Source: Pyrenopolyporus hunteri (lineage: Eukaryota; Ascomycota; Sordariomycetes; Xylariales; Hypoxylaceae). Taken from it: a stretch of DNA of 64,000 nt. Under the pieces are notes generated by a model. The model ran no database searches and was not told the DNA's origin. It saw nothing but the letters and a program-made list of their open reading frames with translations. The stretch lies in contig CADCXC010000043.1 in the NCBI GenBank assembly GCA_902806595.1, positions 372,001 through 436,000 on the forward strand. Reading direction: 5' to 3'. Positions within the stretch are counted from its first letter, which is position 1; each line of letters starts with the position of its first letter. This document shows positions 41,019 to 53,953 of this stretch, piece by piece. Position numbers and translations under genes: made by a program.

Positions 41019-41989
41019 GTCCGCTGCGCTGGCGAATGCCGTTTAGTCGCGTGGCTGATCGGATCCTCCCGGCAAAACGGATAGGGGAGAGGTAATGACG
41101 TCCGTTGCGGCAGGGGCGGTTGAAAATAATAAAAATGGGAGAGAGAAAAAAATAAGTGTACTGGGTATCCGAAGGACGGGGCCAAAATAAAAGCAATGCA
41201 GATGTGAACGTTTGGGGTGGTTTATCCTCCGGCTATTGGTATTACGTCTGGTCTGATGGGAAACCCCCTTTCTGTGTATGTATTGAATAGCTGTTTTGCT
41301 TGCTTTGCTTCCTACCTGGTAGGTATCTTGCCTATCTACCACCTACACATGTACATGAATTGAAACAGCACGAATGAGCACGAAGAGATAAACAACGAAT
41401 TGCCTTGCATAGATTGTGAACTAAGAATTTCTGAGTGCCAAGTTTTCAACTTTGCTCTCCTGAGAAAGCTAGCGTGTCGTGGGATGTCCTTAGGACTTCG
41501 TCCAGCCTACTGCTCTATTAATACGGGTAGGCATACGGATTCCAAGCTCTACCTACCTAGGTAAGGTAGGTATGCGACAGTCAATTGCTCGGTCCTTCAT
41601 CATCCTAGACCACCATGATGGATATTAAGTAGGTAGGCAATCACCTCGGGTTTCTATAATATCTTCATTAGATACAATAGAGCGGCTATATATAATATAA
41701 TAAATAAACGGCAGCATCACAACGTTGCAAATGTAGGTACATTCAAAAATGACTTAAGTTCATATAGACAGCGCTGACAGTCTCTACTCTATATATACAG
41801 AGACTTCCACGCCGGGTGTAGACCGTCCGTCGTACGGATCGCGTCGACTATTAACACCAGCAATACCAAGGGGGATTATAAGTAGCGCGCACTTTGCCAT
41901 ATGTATACCAATGGCTAGGACCTCTAATACTCCATACGTCCCCGAAAACCAGCTCAGACAGGGCTGGAAGGCGGTAAGTAGATCGCCTC
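41019..41989. other. Intergenic between convergent genes
   Basis: 3' flanks of the IRC22-like and ABC transporter genes. Holds AATAAA-like signals near 41,128 and 41,165 and an ACCT/AGGT tract at about 41,553-41,575. No gene seen. Confidence 0.55.
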
Positions 41990-44900
41990 TTACTCGTCGT
42001 TCACAAGCTTCTTATCTTCCCATGCCTTTTTAGCTGCCTTGGCTAGCGTATCCATGTCTCCGCTCATCTCACACATGCTTCTAAAACTTCCGTTCTCTTT
42101 TTGTAGTAGTTCGTGGGGGTGACCGTATTCCACAACCTCACCGTGGTCTAGGACAAGCACCTTATCGTAATCCACGATAGTAGCAAGCCGATGAGCGATC
42201 GTGATGATCGTGCTCTTCAAGTCCCGAATCGTCTCCTGTATCTTAGAATCCGTGGCGTAGTCGATCGACGCTGTCGCTTCATCCATTACGAGAACCTTGG
42301 GGTTCCTCAGCATGGCACGAGCGAGGCAGAGCAGTTGTCTCTGGCCCTGTGAAAGGTTCGTGCCCGACTCCGCGACTGGCGAGGACAAGTCAAGGAAGAT
42401 GTTTTTGTTTGACGTAGTTGGCGTGGAGGGCGTGACTGCCGCCGTCGCTTGGGAATTCTGGACTTCGTCGCTATTCGTCGACGCCGGGAGAGCTTCGTTC
42501 GGACCAATAAGCCGGACTTTCCTAAGAGCGGCAAAGACCTCTTCGTCTGTATAAAGCTCGAAAGGGTCGAGATTTGTACGGATGGTGCCGGTAAAAAGAG
42601 TAGGGTCCTGAGGCACGATGGTGATGGCTTCTCGGAGATCCTGTAAGCCAATCATACTAATATCGATATCATCGATCAATATTTTGCCGCTCTCCGCTTC
42701 TAGGGCACGGAAAATCGCTAGTGTGAGGGAGCTCTTTCCTGCGCCGGTTCGTCCTACGATGCCGACCTTTTCGTGAGGGCTGATCTTAAAGGTAACATTT
42801 TTTAGAACCGGGTCAAGTTCCTGACGGTACCTAGTAGAATATCCAATGAACTCTACCGCTCCATGCGCGGGCCAGTTCTGAGGAGGGCGGCACTTCTCGT
42901 TGATCGGTTCAGCTTCCTGTTCAACGTCGAGGTACTCCTTGACACGTTCAACTGAATTCATGTTCTGTTCGTTCGTGGCATACAGTCGTACGAGCCATAG
43001 AATATTTTCAGAAAAGCCGATCGCATAGCTCAACGACACGCCCGCCGATCCCGCATCGATTTTACCCAAGCTAAGTATGACAAAAACGCCGGCGAAGAAT
43101 GACACCAAGTCACCCAAAAGGTCCGTTCGAAATGCTAGCCATCTGTTAGCAGCCCAGAGGTAAATGAACGGACGTGACTGCGTGTTAATTCTAGTCAAAT
43201 TTTCCCGAATAAAACGTCGCTCATCAGCGTAAGCACGAATCGTAGTAACTCCAGAAAGGGTCTCGCCGAATTGCTGGAATAGAGGGCTTCGATTCACCGA
43301 CTCGAGCCTCTTCAAGTCTCTAGACGCCCGAAGATAGAACATGCCGACGAGGAAATATAGGCCAGTGATGAACACACCCGCAACCAAGAACCCCGGAGTG
43401 ATCGCTGCTATTAGCACCACAGTAATAACGATGGCGACCGCGCAGCTCATAACACCAATGGCAACAGGAGCGACTTCCTGGTCGATAGCTTCAAGATCCT
43501 TGCTGAACCGGTTCATCAACTGCCCGAGCGGTGTCACATCAAAGAACTTGAATTTCGCTCTGGACACAGTGGACATGAGCCTGTTATGAAGCTTCCAAGA
43601 CGCGGTGAGCGACCCGAAAAATAGCCAGATGTCGCGCATGAGGGCCAGAAGCGCACCGGCGATCCCTATCGACGCAAGGATGGTGAGGTAGTAGTCAACG
43701 TCGACTTCTGGTACGTCTCCGGGCGCGTAGGTCGCGGGAGTGATAAAAGACGTGCTTTTAACGAAACTAGTAACGGGTGCAAAATTAGCTGGAGGTAGCC
43801 AGGAGCCGGAAGAAGGTTGCGATGCCGTGATGGACTGTATGTTGAGGAAGGACGTAGACTCTAGGCCTGCGGTGTATTGGTTGGCCCATTCCTTGATCCA
43901 CAAGTTTGAGGCAACGCCGCTGAGCTGTTGGCTACCAAACACCACCACCGTGACAGCCCAGAACCACCAGGAACCCATTGCTCGGAGGTAGAGACTGATG
44001 ACTGGCCATTTAACAGCGCCCGTAGCCTTACTTTCCTGCAAAGCGCTCCGCTGTGATCTCTCTTGCCTGGTACCGCTAGACTCGGCATGTATAGCTTCGT
44101 TTCCACCATTATCAATGAGAGTTTGGTCACTCTCATCCCCGATGCTTGACGGCACCCTAGAAGGGACACGTGAGACATCAGAAGAACCCGGCCGAGACTT
44201 GTTCCGGATCTCCTCGCCGAGCTTCCCAGAGGCGATCACCTCTTCCGCCATTCCTTGCGCATCCACCCTGCCATTGTCGAGTAGGACAACATATTCGGAG
44301 AGAGGGGCGCAGAGACTCGTATTATGCGTTACGAGGATGCAAGTTCGACCCTTCATTAGATCGCCTTTAATACACTTGTTGAAAATCCACTTGGCGGTAT
44401 GCGAGTCGACGGCGCTCAAGCAATCGTCCAGGAGAACGTGGCGGGAATTCGAATATACGGCACGGGCTAGAGATATGCGCTGCTTTTGACCGCCGGAGAG
44501 AGTTATGCCATTTTCCCCAACCAAAGTTTCATCGCCATTGTCAAGTATTTCCAGATCGCGCTCCAAGGCACACGCTACTAAGACGTCCTTATACCTCTTC
44601 TCGTTGTACGGAGCAGAAAATAAGATGTTCTCCCTGATATTTGCGTTTACTAGCCAGGCCGTCTGGGCAACGTAAGCGCACGTCTCGGTGAGACCCGTCT
44701 CGGGATCCGGTCGAACATCCTCGCGGCTGCGGCCGCCAGGTAAGTAAACCTTACCCTTCAGCAGGGTCATTTCACCTAGCAAGGCCATGAGCATTGAAGT
44801 CTTCCCAGAACCTGTGGGGCCGGCAATTAGGTTGAGCTTTCCAATCTTAAAGTCGATGTCGATATCGAGAAGACGAAATGCCATCGACCCATCAGGCGAG

Positions 44901-47095
44901 ATTACATCCTTGCCACCCCAGACGAAAGATGCATTTCTGAAGCCAATGACCCTGTTGCCGTCCTCGTCTATGTTATCCGTTCCCAGCTGTTTATACTTGT
45001 CCGTCTCTTCTTCGCTGAGGAATTCGTCGACACGGTCGACGGAAACCTTGGCCTCTTGGACGTGAGCAATCATATCTCCTAGCTGGTCTAAGGGGACTCT
45101 CAGGAGCATGAAGAGAGATATGGCGGTAAACGCAATGGAAGGATATAAAGGTTTATGCTCGATCTTTGTGTAGACTAAGAAGGAGAAGAACGTGATTAGA
45201 ACGGGCACCGTGTTCCAAATAGCAACGGCGAGCGCCCAGATCAAGTAACGGTTTCGCAAGGCCTTCAGCTCGTTGCGGCGCTTCTCGTCGACGATTTCGC
45301 TAAAACGCTTCTCCCAGGCGAAATATTTGATGATTCGAATGTTCTGAAGAATTTCGTTGGTGGTGTGTATTCTCTTGTCCGTTGCAGCCATGATCTTACG
45401 CTGGGTAAGATTGAACCCTTTAGCTAGAAGAATATTGATCGGCAACAGGAAAACCATGACAACGAGACCCGGAATAGCACTCAGGCCCATGACGCGGTAG
45501 AGCAGGACAATAGACATAATGAGTTGCGAGGGAGCAGAAGCTAGCAAGAAGTGCAGATAGGACGTGCACTCGGAAATCTTGAAACTGTCGACCGACATAA
45601 GATTGATGATGGTCCCTAGGTTAGCCTGCTCATCCGTGTCCTTGGACGCGTCTTTCTTAACGACATCTCCATTCTTGGTGTTGGACTTAGCATCTCGCTT
45701 CTTTAACCTGAAAAATCTCTTCAGCCTCTCTAACCTCGTCTCTTTAGTACTATTCGCCTCGGCACCTCCGAGTACGGTATCTGTACCACTCGCCGCCTTG
45801 CGCCGGAGAGCCTTGGCATAGATCTCCCCAATAATGATAGCGCGGATTCGAATACAGATCTTCCGACCGATCCACAAAGCTTGCCCGTCAGCAACGGAAC
45901 GGACGATATCCGACACCGGAAGAAGGACAACGTAAAGCCAGAGGACATTTCTCGGAGCGATGGTCGGCATCTCGACATATTCAAGGATAGCCTTGAGAAG
46001 AAGGGTCGGCGCAAAAGTGAGAACACCGCCCAATGTAGCCCAGGCACATTGGATGATAAGCAGGCCCTTAAAATATTTGGTCAGATGCAAAGCGAGGGAT
46101 GTGGTCTTCTTGACCTGGCGGTAATTGGCGAGTATGATAGCAGCTTTATCGCGCGGCATGAGGTTCCATACGTTTCTAATCTCGAGAGGTTCTTTGTAGC
46201 CCTGCCAGAGCATCGGGTCGATCCACGCGAATGTCAGGAGGGAGAGAACAGACGCTAGGGGTTCACGAGACGGTTCGATATCACCCTCCCATTCCATGAC
46301 AACTGTCTTGTTGCCCTTCCTAGTGTTCAAAGCTAACCCAAACAGCAAAGTCGTTAGACAGAACTCGACGATGACCAGGATCTGCGCAAGTTTAGAATTG
46401 GCATGGATAAGGGCGGAGCGAAATACGACGACGGTAAAGAGCCATTGGAAGCCGTATATGAAAGCCGTATGATTCCACAGTCGCGGGATTCGCCATTTGG
46501 TGTTCCCCAGAAACAATCGGAGGGTTGCGAGAACGAGAACATAGGCCCAGGTGACCGAGCCCACGACGGCCGCCAATTTGCCGTGGCCGTCGTAGGAATT
46601 GGTAACGAGAGCGACGACATTGGAGGCTATTAGCCCGCATATGGCAACTTCCTCGACGATAACCGATAGATTCTGAGCGGGAGGGGTGTCGGCTTGTATA
46701 ATAGAACCCCTGGACGTAGTTTTAACCAAAGCAAGGCGCCCACCGCCATTGGCATTTATGGCTAGCCCTTCATCGTCGGTACTGAGACAATCCTCCTCTC
46801 CCGGAGGCACTTCAGTATGGTCCTGAGAATCGGGTATCCGGTCGTAGTCATGCGGCCGTTTTAACCTAACACTGCGGTAGGTTGTCTGTATTAGGAGATG
46901 GAGGAGGGAAAGGCATATTAGTGCGAGTGGGAAGAGAATTTGGAGATAGCTGGTGTGAGTTGGCGGTTAGCAGGATGCGACACACAGTGTGGGCTTGAGA
47001 CAACGGGTTTTAGAGGGGATTACTCACTCGGATCGAAAACATGTAGTAAAGTCATCAGTCCGCCATATCGGCCATGAACACGAGGCAAAGCTCAT
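41990..47095 (-). CDS. ABCC/MRP-type full ABC transporter
   Basis: A membrane ATPase that exports organic anions or glutathione conjugates, or loads them into the vacuole. Two exons: 47,095-47,028 and 46,949-41,990, joined over a 78-bp intron with a TGCTAAC branch site, giving 1,675 residues. The short first exon begins MSFASCSWPIWRTDDF and restores a TMD0-like start with DYLQILFPLALICLSLLHLL; a start inside exon 2 would lose it. NBD1 has Walker A GPTGSGKTS (about 730), signature LSGGQKQRIS (about 840) and Walker B LLDDCLSAVD, where the catalytic Glu is Asp, as is usual for ABCC NBD1. NBD2 has GRTGAGKSS (about 1,419), LSQGQRQLLCLARA (about 1,555) and VLVMDEATASID with the Glu kept. Layout and length fit the YBT1/BPT1 class of fungal vacuolar transporters; substrate is unknown. 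Confidence 0.93.
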
Positions 47096-50073
47096 GTTTC
47101 TTCTGCTTTTCCCTGGCCCCCACTCAGGAAAGTGGCAGGTAACCGTGAGGATATCACCAGACAGGCGAGGATTTTATCTGTACCGACAATCTACAATCAA
47201 TTGGCTTGTGACGGAGACGGTAGTCGATGCAGCTACTCTTAGCGGTATATAGCTCTGGGTAGGGGTTAGTAAACCCGTTGTCCGAGGATTGTCACGAAGT
47301 AGAGAGGGAACGGGAAAGATAAAAGAAAGTAAGAAGATGGTAGGTTGCACGCGAATCGGGGAAACTTTTTGGGGGGTGGAGCGGGAGATAGCATAAAAAG
47401 TCGTAGCGATGCTGTGATCGATGGAAAGATGATAAATGTGCAGGAGCTAGCTCATGTAACTCTTCGCCTGGTGGGGCCGAGTGGGCTTTGGCCGATACAT
47501 AGGCGCGACCTGGCAGTATATACGTCGCACTATGAGGGGCTGACGTACCGGATAAGTACAGTACGCCGTAGGTGGGGCATCCCAGGTGATTCCTCACCGG
47601 CGCGGTGCACTCCGGTACATGTATTATACATGGGATATCTGCAATTCTCCAGGCTTCTACTTTTTTGTCCTTGGGTCCTTACCTTGCTAGGCACTAGGTA
47701 CGTCCTAGATAATACTACCTAAGGTAGCACGAGATCTTACTGACTTTTAGGTACCTACCTAATGTATAACACAGAAGTTCTACATGTACGATATGTATCG
47801 TACCAACGGTTTGCGATTACGAGCAGCAAGTACATGTAACCCTTACAAGGAGCACGTACATGTACCTAGTCTTATACGAGTACCAACCTGCCCGCGAAGT
47901 AACATATACCTAAGATAAAACAATCGAATCAAAGAGTCGAATATATTATATATAAGGTACCTACCTAGGTAGATGAGAATATTATCTTTCAAAGATCATA
48001 GGTCACAATAAGCCATACAAAAGTGTGTTTAAGTAAATTAAACACTGCCCCTGATGATCGCTTCTGCGCAGCGTTGATGTAGTATATAGGCGGTTGGTGT
48101 GTTCCCCATAGCGTCACCAAGCTAGCCGAGCTTAATGTCCTTAGCTCATCCCTCCGGCACGCGAGGGAGGTCCACCCTATCCTACCGCCTGAAGGCACGC
48201 CGAATGCGGACACATAGACTCATACCTTCACCGCTTATACCAAATATACTTGCCTGTTTTAGTAATTCCTCAACGTTGAACTTTATCTTCCCCCTTTTAG
48301 TAATTACTGTTGAACTTTATCTTCCCCCTTTTATGAGTACATACCTAAGTACATAAGTACCCGGTAAGGCAGCTCACGACTGGGTCCATATACTCTCAGT
48401 TTCAATATATCCTATTCTACTTAGATACCTACCTATATACGTACGTAGGTCGATATATCCCGTCAAGGATCCTATCACGATATCGCCGACGTGCCGAATC
48501 GGAGCTTAACTAATGCACGTATTAGGCCGATGACTCAACCCTGCCGTGGTATGTCCTTGGTGCCTACCGCCCTACCGCCCTACCGCTTCGAACGTTGCAT
48601 TACCACATATGATATCATTCGCTGCAATTGGTCGGAAATAGATGACCTACCCTAGGTAGATGTTCTTCTTCGTGTAACGATGATCTGCGACCCATCATGA
48701 TCGAGACTGTTTCTCGAAAATAAGATGAAGCTGCTGACCGAGAAGCTAGAAAGCAGATTGGTTAATACGAAGAGAGCGTGAGGGGCCAATTTGTTAGATT
48801 ACCTCATATTCCTCTAACCAGGTAATGGGTAAGACTATGTGATCTACGTACGCACTCGTAGAAATTCCATGATGATAGGTAGTCTAGTTTACGATTCTCA
48901 TGAAAAGGGAGACCGTGATTATAGTTGAGAATCGCAGATATTGATCACTGGGACAGACAGATAAGGGGTTTAGTCAACTTCACCGGTTCCGGCCCGCGTA
49001 GCATGCCCACCTGCATACCTACCTACCTACATATACCTACTCCCTTAGGTATGCGGGGGGGAAACCCAGTTCCGGATTGCATGCATGAGACTAAGAAATA
49101 GCGAGCACTCGCGATTGGTCCCCATTTTCAAGTCGCATCTTCGAAGGTTAGAGATAGCCCTACGCTTTCCTTACTAGAAGCCCGCAATACCAGGTTCTAG
49201 AGAGAAGAGGGTCCTAGTTTACAGTTTGAAATCAATCCGACCAGATTTGCCCTATTATATACGAGTCTAACGATTTTGTATCCTTGATTTGACAAGTTAC
49301 TTAGCAAAGGCTATAAGTTGAAGGATCTATGCTTAATAGTAATTGTACTAAAACACCGAGCTCGAATTCTAGGGACAGCGAGCTTCCTTTTATTACTGCC
49401 CATCAATTGAGGGAACAGCTAGTAATCAGGCATTTGTCTAAACTAATATATGTACGATATCGCTTTAAGAAGTATTATAAGGAATTATTTTGTAGAAATC
49501 TATAAGTGTTTGGAAATACTTAATTAGCCTATCAAATTACATGTAATATGAAGTATCTCTTAACAATCTTTATTATTACCCCATCCTATATTGACCCCGT
49601 TTATTATATTTACAGTTAAGTTGTGTAATGGTATAAAGTTTACTTTTTTTTTCCTCTTCGGAGTTTAAAGAGGCCAAGGAGATTCCCAAGACAAGAGAAA
49701 TATAATAAGAACATAACAGAGAGATCTTTTCATCGGACCGCCTTTTTGCTGTGCGAGGCTTAGAGATGATTCCCGCATCCATAGCCTGGCTGAGAATCCC
49801 ATGGCTCGCTAAAAACGATCCTACTGGTCGGAAATCTTCTGTCGTAGCACTGAATAAATCAATATTTACCTGCCTTTAGGCTTTTCCGCGACCAATTCCT
49901 GCTAAAATACAGGTTGGAGTGCAACGCTGACTGAGGCCATGCCGTAGAGTAGTATCCCCTCATAATCGCTCGACAAACCCAGCGGATGATTCTTATACCG
50001 AAGGTAAGGTATACTACCAATCCTACTCCCTATATCCACATTTAGCTCGTTAATCTGGGTAAAAGCGATTAAA
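47096..50073. other. Intergenic, 3 kb
   Basis: The first part is the upstream region of the ABC transporter gene; the last part leads into the STAND gene. ACCT/AGGT tracts occur near 47,750, 47,955, 48,425 and 49,015. Bases 49,250-49,750 are moderately A/T-rich. No frame long or conserved enough to call. Confidence 0.55.
48257..48333. repeat. Two-copy tandem repeat, period about 34-38 bp
   Basis: The phrase ttttagtaatt followed a few bases later by gttgaactttatcttccccc occurs twice in a row. The first copy has four extra bases (a CAAC insertion). A small local duplication. Confidence 0.8.
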
Positions 50074-52593
50074 ATGAGCTTCGGATTCGGAGTCGGTGAT
50101 TTCCTGGCGGTGCTTAAGCTTGCGAAAAAGGTTCAAAAGGATTTTGTCGGTGCTCCAGGCCAGTTTCAAGAAATATCTGCTCAGTAAGTTGCTCTGACAG
50201 CTTTAACCATAGCATTGCTAACACAATTCACAGCGCTAAGAGTGTCTCAACAATTCTTGAAGAAATAGACGACGACATCAAGCGCCATGAACTCAGCGAC
50301 GAGGAGAAAAATAAACTAGAGGATGCTACTATTAACTGTCGAAGCGTCCTCGAAGACCTCGAGGAAGTAGCCCGTAAATATAGCGAGCTAGAATCGAAGC
50401 AACGTGACGCCGGCGAAGCGATAAAGGTGTGGAGGCGACTAAAGTGGGACTCGGGCGAGGTCGCCGACCTTCGAAGTCGGGTCATTTCGAGTATCATATT
50501 GCTGGACTCGTTCAGACAGATAAGAGCTCGCCGCCTTGAAAGGCGTCGGATCGCCCTCGACTGGCTTACCACGATCGACTATTCTACTCAACAAGCGGAC
50601 TTCATTAGTCGACGACAGCCGGGAACTGGCCTATGGCTTCTTGACTCATCAGAATATCGATCATGGGTGGAAACGAAGAAAGAGACATTATTCTGCCCAG
50701 GAATTCCCGGCGCTGGGAAGACGACTCTTACTTCTATTGTGATTGATGACCTTATTAACAAGTTTGGGGATGACCCGACTATTTGCATTGCTTACATCTA
50801 TCTCAACTTTCGGCGCCAAGCCGAGCAGACAGCCACAGATTTGTCCCTGAGTCTCCTTAGGCAACTTGCAGAAGGCCGGTCTTCTCTTCCAAACTCTGTG
50901 AAAGATCTCTATGATAAACATCAACATACTCGAACACACCCATCGCGCGACGAGATCGCAAGGACCCTGGGATCGGTTGCTTCGATCTATTCTAGAGTGT
51001 TCATCGTTGTCGACGCGCTTGACGAATGCCAGACATCTGATGGATGTCGGAACGCATTCCTCTCCGAAGTTTTTGACCTTCAGGAGAAGAGAGGTGTAAA
51101 CATCTTGGCTACATCAAGATTCATTCCAGAAATTGTGGACAAATTTGCACGCAACATATCGCTAGAGATACGAGCCAGCACAGAGGATGTGAAGAAATAC
51201 CTGGAAGGTCGTATTGAGAGGCTACCATACTACATTCGTGATAAGCCGAAGATACAAGAGCAGATTGTGGCTGTCATTTCGGGAGCCGCCGACGGGATGT
51301 ACGTCCTCCGTTGAGATAATTCCTAATTCGAGACACTAATAGCTATTCAGGTTCCTATTAGCACAGCTATACCTCAGCTCCCTTGAAGATAAACCCACTG
51401 TTAAGGCAGTTAAAAAAGCATTAGATTCTTTCCAAAGACGGGAGGGACAGGCCACCGAGGAGAAGAAAGTCAAAATTCTTGAGGATGCCTACGGGATAGT
51501 CATGGAGAGGATCAACGAACAGAAGCAAGACTACAAGGATCTTGCGACACGAGTTCTATCATGGGTCACTTCCGCTAGATGGCCGCTGAAGATCATCGAG
51601 CTTCAGTATGCGCTGGCAGTCGAGCCTGGCGACGAAGAGCTCGACGAAGACAATATTCCGGATATTGGATTAATAGTCGCCGTATGTGCTGGATTAGTCA
51701 CTGTTGACGAGAGGAGCGACATTCTCCGCTTAGTTCACTACACCACTCAGGAATACCTCGAAAAAGAACAAGAGCGATGGCTACCGGAGGCGCAACTCAA
51801 CGTAACGCGGGATTGTATTGCTTATCTCTCTTTACGGAGTCTTGCGGATGGGCTACATACGAGTGAGAGGCTACGACAACGATTCGCACGTAATCGGTTC
51901 TACCTATACGCCGCCCAGAATTGGGGTTATCACGCCAGGAAAAGCAAATATGCTTCTGTATGCCCAGAGGTTATAAACTTTTTACGCAGCTCAGATCAGG
52001 CCCAGGCAGCGTGGCATGTTCTGTTTGAGCGCACCAGTATAAGATCCTTAATCCCGTCCTTGAACAAGGGTAGAGTCTTAAGCTGGCCAAGGAAGGGGAG
52101 CGGGCTCCACCTAGCTGCTTTTTTTGGCCTTGTGGAAACGGTGGGCTGCCTTATAGAAGAAGGATGTGACCTGGAGGCTAAGGACGGCGACGGAAAGACG
52201 CCACTGCGTTGGGCGGTAGAAGGAAAACATAAAAAAGTACTACTAGCACTCCTAGACAAAGGTGCTAACATAGAAACCCAGGATCGCTGTCTTGAGAGGC
52301 CACTTCATCACGCAGTATCACGATATGATTATTCTATGACTAGATTACTATTGGAAAAGGGGGCAAATATCAAGGCCCGGAATAGGGATGGTGAAACGGC
52401 GATACAAATGGTTTTAAAAAAGAAAACAGGGGGCAACGAGTTGAAATCTAGATTATCGATCTCAGATATCTATATCTCCGACGACGAGGCCATTCCCGAA
52501 TCATCGCTGGTAAACGGCGCTATCATCAAGGACAAAGCGATTTTCGAATTATTGCTAGAAAACGGCGCTACTCTCGAAGACGAGATGTCATAG
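50074..52593 (+). CDS. STAND NTPase with ankyrin repeats (fungal NLR-like)
   Basis: Proteins of this layout act as nucleotide-switched sensors in fungal non-self recognition and regulated cell death. Exons are 50,074-50,183, 50,234-51,298 and 51,351-52,593, giving 805 residues. The N-terminus (MSFGFGVGDFLAVLKLAKKV, followed by a helical region) resembles the fungal STAND N-terminal/HeLo-like class. A NACHT-type NTPase follows: Walker A GIPGAGKTT at about 193-201, Walker B VFIVVDALDEC at about 292-302, and the sensor-like NILATSR. A winged-helix-like stretch around RLVHYTTQEYL leads to ankyrin repeats from about residue 640 (GLHLAAFFGLVETVGCLIEE, then PLRWAVEGKHKKVLLALLDK, then two more). Only about four repeats remain and the protein stops soon after the last, so it is short for the class. 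Introns are 50 and 52 bp. The start has A at -3. Confidence 0.85.
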
Positions 52594-53617
52594 TGGGAAT
52601 AATGGTATCATGGAATGGATTATTGGTAAGGGGGGCGCCTACACTATTTAGGGGTGGGATAGGGGCTACCGGAATGAACTTGATACATCGCTAAATACAC
52701 ATTCTCAGAAACGTGTCGCTCGAGGTGAAGCTCCTTCAACTTCATTTTACCTGTATGGGCAATTTGAAAACTAGTGAGGTATACGATAGTCTAAGCTTGT
52801 TGCGTTTTTTGATTAAACGAGTATCATTGACCTGGGCTGGGGTCCTTAGGTTCCCCCTGCTTTCGTGGCTATGAGCTCTTCATTATGAGCCGGTGGTTTA
52901 CGAGGTTTTGGAATCATTATCATATTTAATGATCATTTCTACTTAGCCTCTTAGGTAGTTCCTACCTCGAGGGATCGTACGAACCTCTGTAGATTTCTAC
53001 TATATGGATGGTGTGTCTTATGGAAATAGGCGGGTATCTACTCTAATCCCGGATATGTTTCCGAGATGATAATTTAGCCCACTCGCGAAAACGTGTGTAG
53101 GGTTGATAATACGAAGTTCCTTCTATACCTATTATAGTTTGGAAGTTATAGATAGAGTATTAAAGAATACCAGAGAATCCGCCGTCGAGTCCAAGTATGT
53201 ATTCTCCTCTAGCAATCATCCCCGTTGCCACCCACGGCTTATTATACGGTGCAGATTGGCAAACACGCACTAGGAAACTGCGTGTTGAGTCATTCTGGAA
53301 GTGAACAAACTTATAGACAAAGCGGGACAGTGGTAGTAAAGTCGTCGGAGTCAGGATATCGTGCTTTTCCCTTGCCTCAGCCCCCTTGGGTATCTGAAGC
53401 ACGGGGTCGCAAGCTGCCCCTAGCCCCACTAAACCTCCATGAAATATCATAAACCTCGTCGACTTCACGGCGCCCACACAGTGTATAGGTCGTAGATTAG
53501 GGGCGTACCTTCCCATTACACTTTTTTACCTCTATTGATGTACGCTAGTGAATATATGACTGCCAAACCCCCGCTCAAAATCTAATCAGCCTCCCAGAGT
53601 GAGCTGCTTGGAGATAC
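52594..53617. other. Intergenic, 1 kb
   Basis: No gene supported. A 118-codon minus-strand frame at 53,160-53,516 has no recognisable features and is of chance length. Confidence 0.5.
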
Positions 53618-53625
53618 TATATAAA
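53618..53625 (+). promoter_or_regulatory. TATA box (tatataaa)
   Basis: TATATAAA lies about 330 bp upstream of the start codon at 53,954. A C/T/A-rich leader follows (accttctcacctttacatta), typical of well-expressed fungal genes. The distance implies a roughly 300-base 5' leader, or an intron in it. Confidence 0.5.
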
Positions 53626-53953
53626 CAAGACCAATCCTCCCCAGATATACCTTCTCACCTTTACATTACCCAACAACCAGAGACATCTCCACCTCTCTAC
53701 TTCACACAAGACAACGAACGGTTTACAACTTCAAGTGGATCGTTAACCACATACCAACCTTAGTCGTTAGGTTCTTGGTGCTTCAACCTTCTGCGTACCA
53801 TCCCTCCGTCTGCCACCTGTTGAGGTACTGTTATGTCATTGCTTCATTAATCGTCGGCCCTCGTACTAATTGCCTAATTAATAGTGTACGTTACTCAACA
53901 CATCTTTACGTTTTAAACATCATCCACACCCTCATCACCGTCGGCCAGACTTC

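Noticed and set aside
22412..41505. The 15-base phrase acttcgtccagccta at about 22,414 and 41,491
   Set aside because: A single 15-base match between two places in 64 kb is expected by chance; flanks do not align.
42297..46633. Many plus-strand and second minus-strand frames inside the ABC transporter gene
   Set aside because: Shadows of a long real coding exon.
49576..49782. 68-codon minus-strand frame starting MDAGIISKPRTAKRRSDEKI
   Set aside because: Unrecognised and short, in a mildly A/T-rich gap.
53160..53516. 118-codon minus-strand frame
   Set aside because: Length is within chance expectation for this window; no motif, and codon pattern unlike the real genes.
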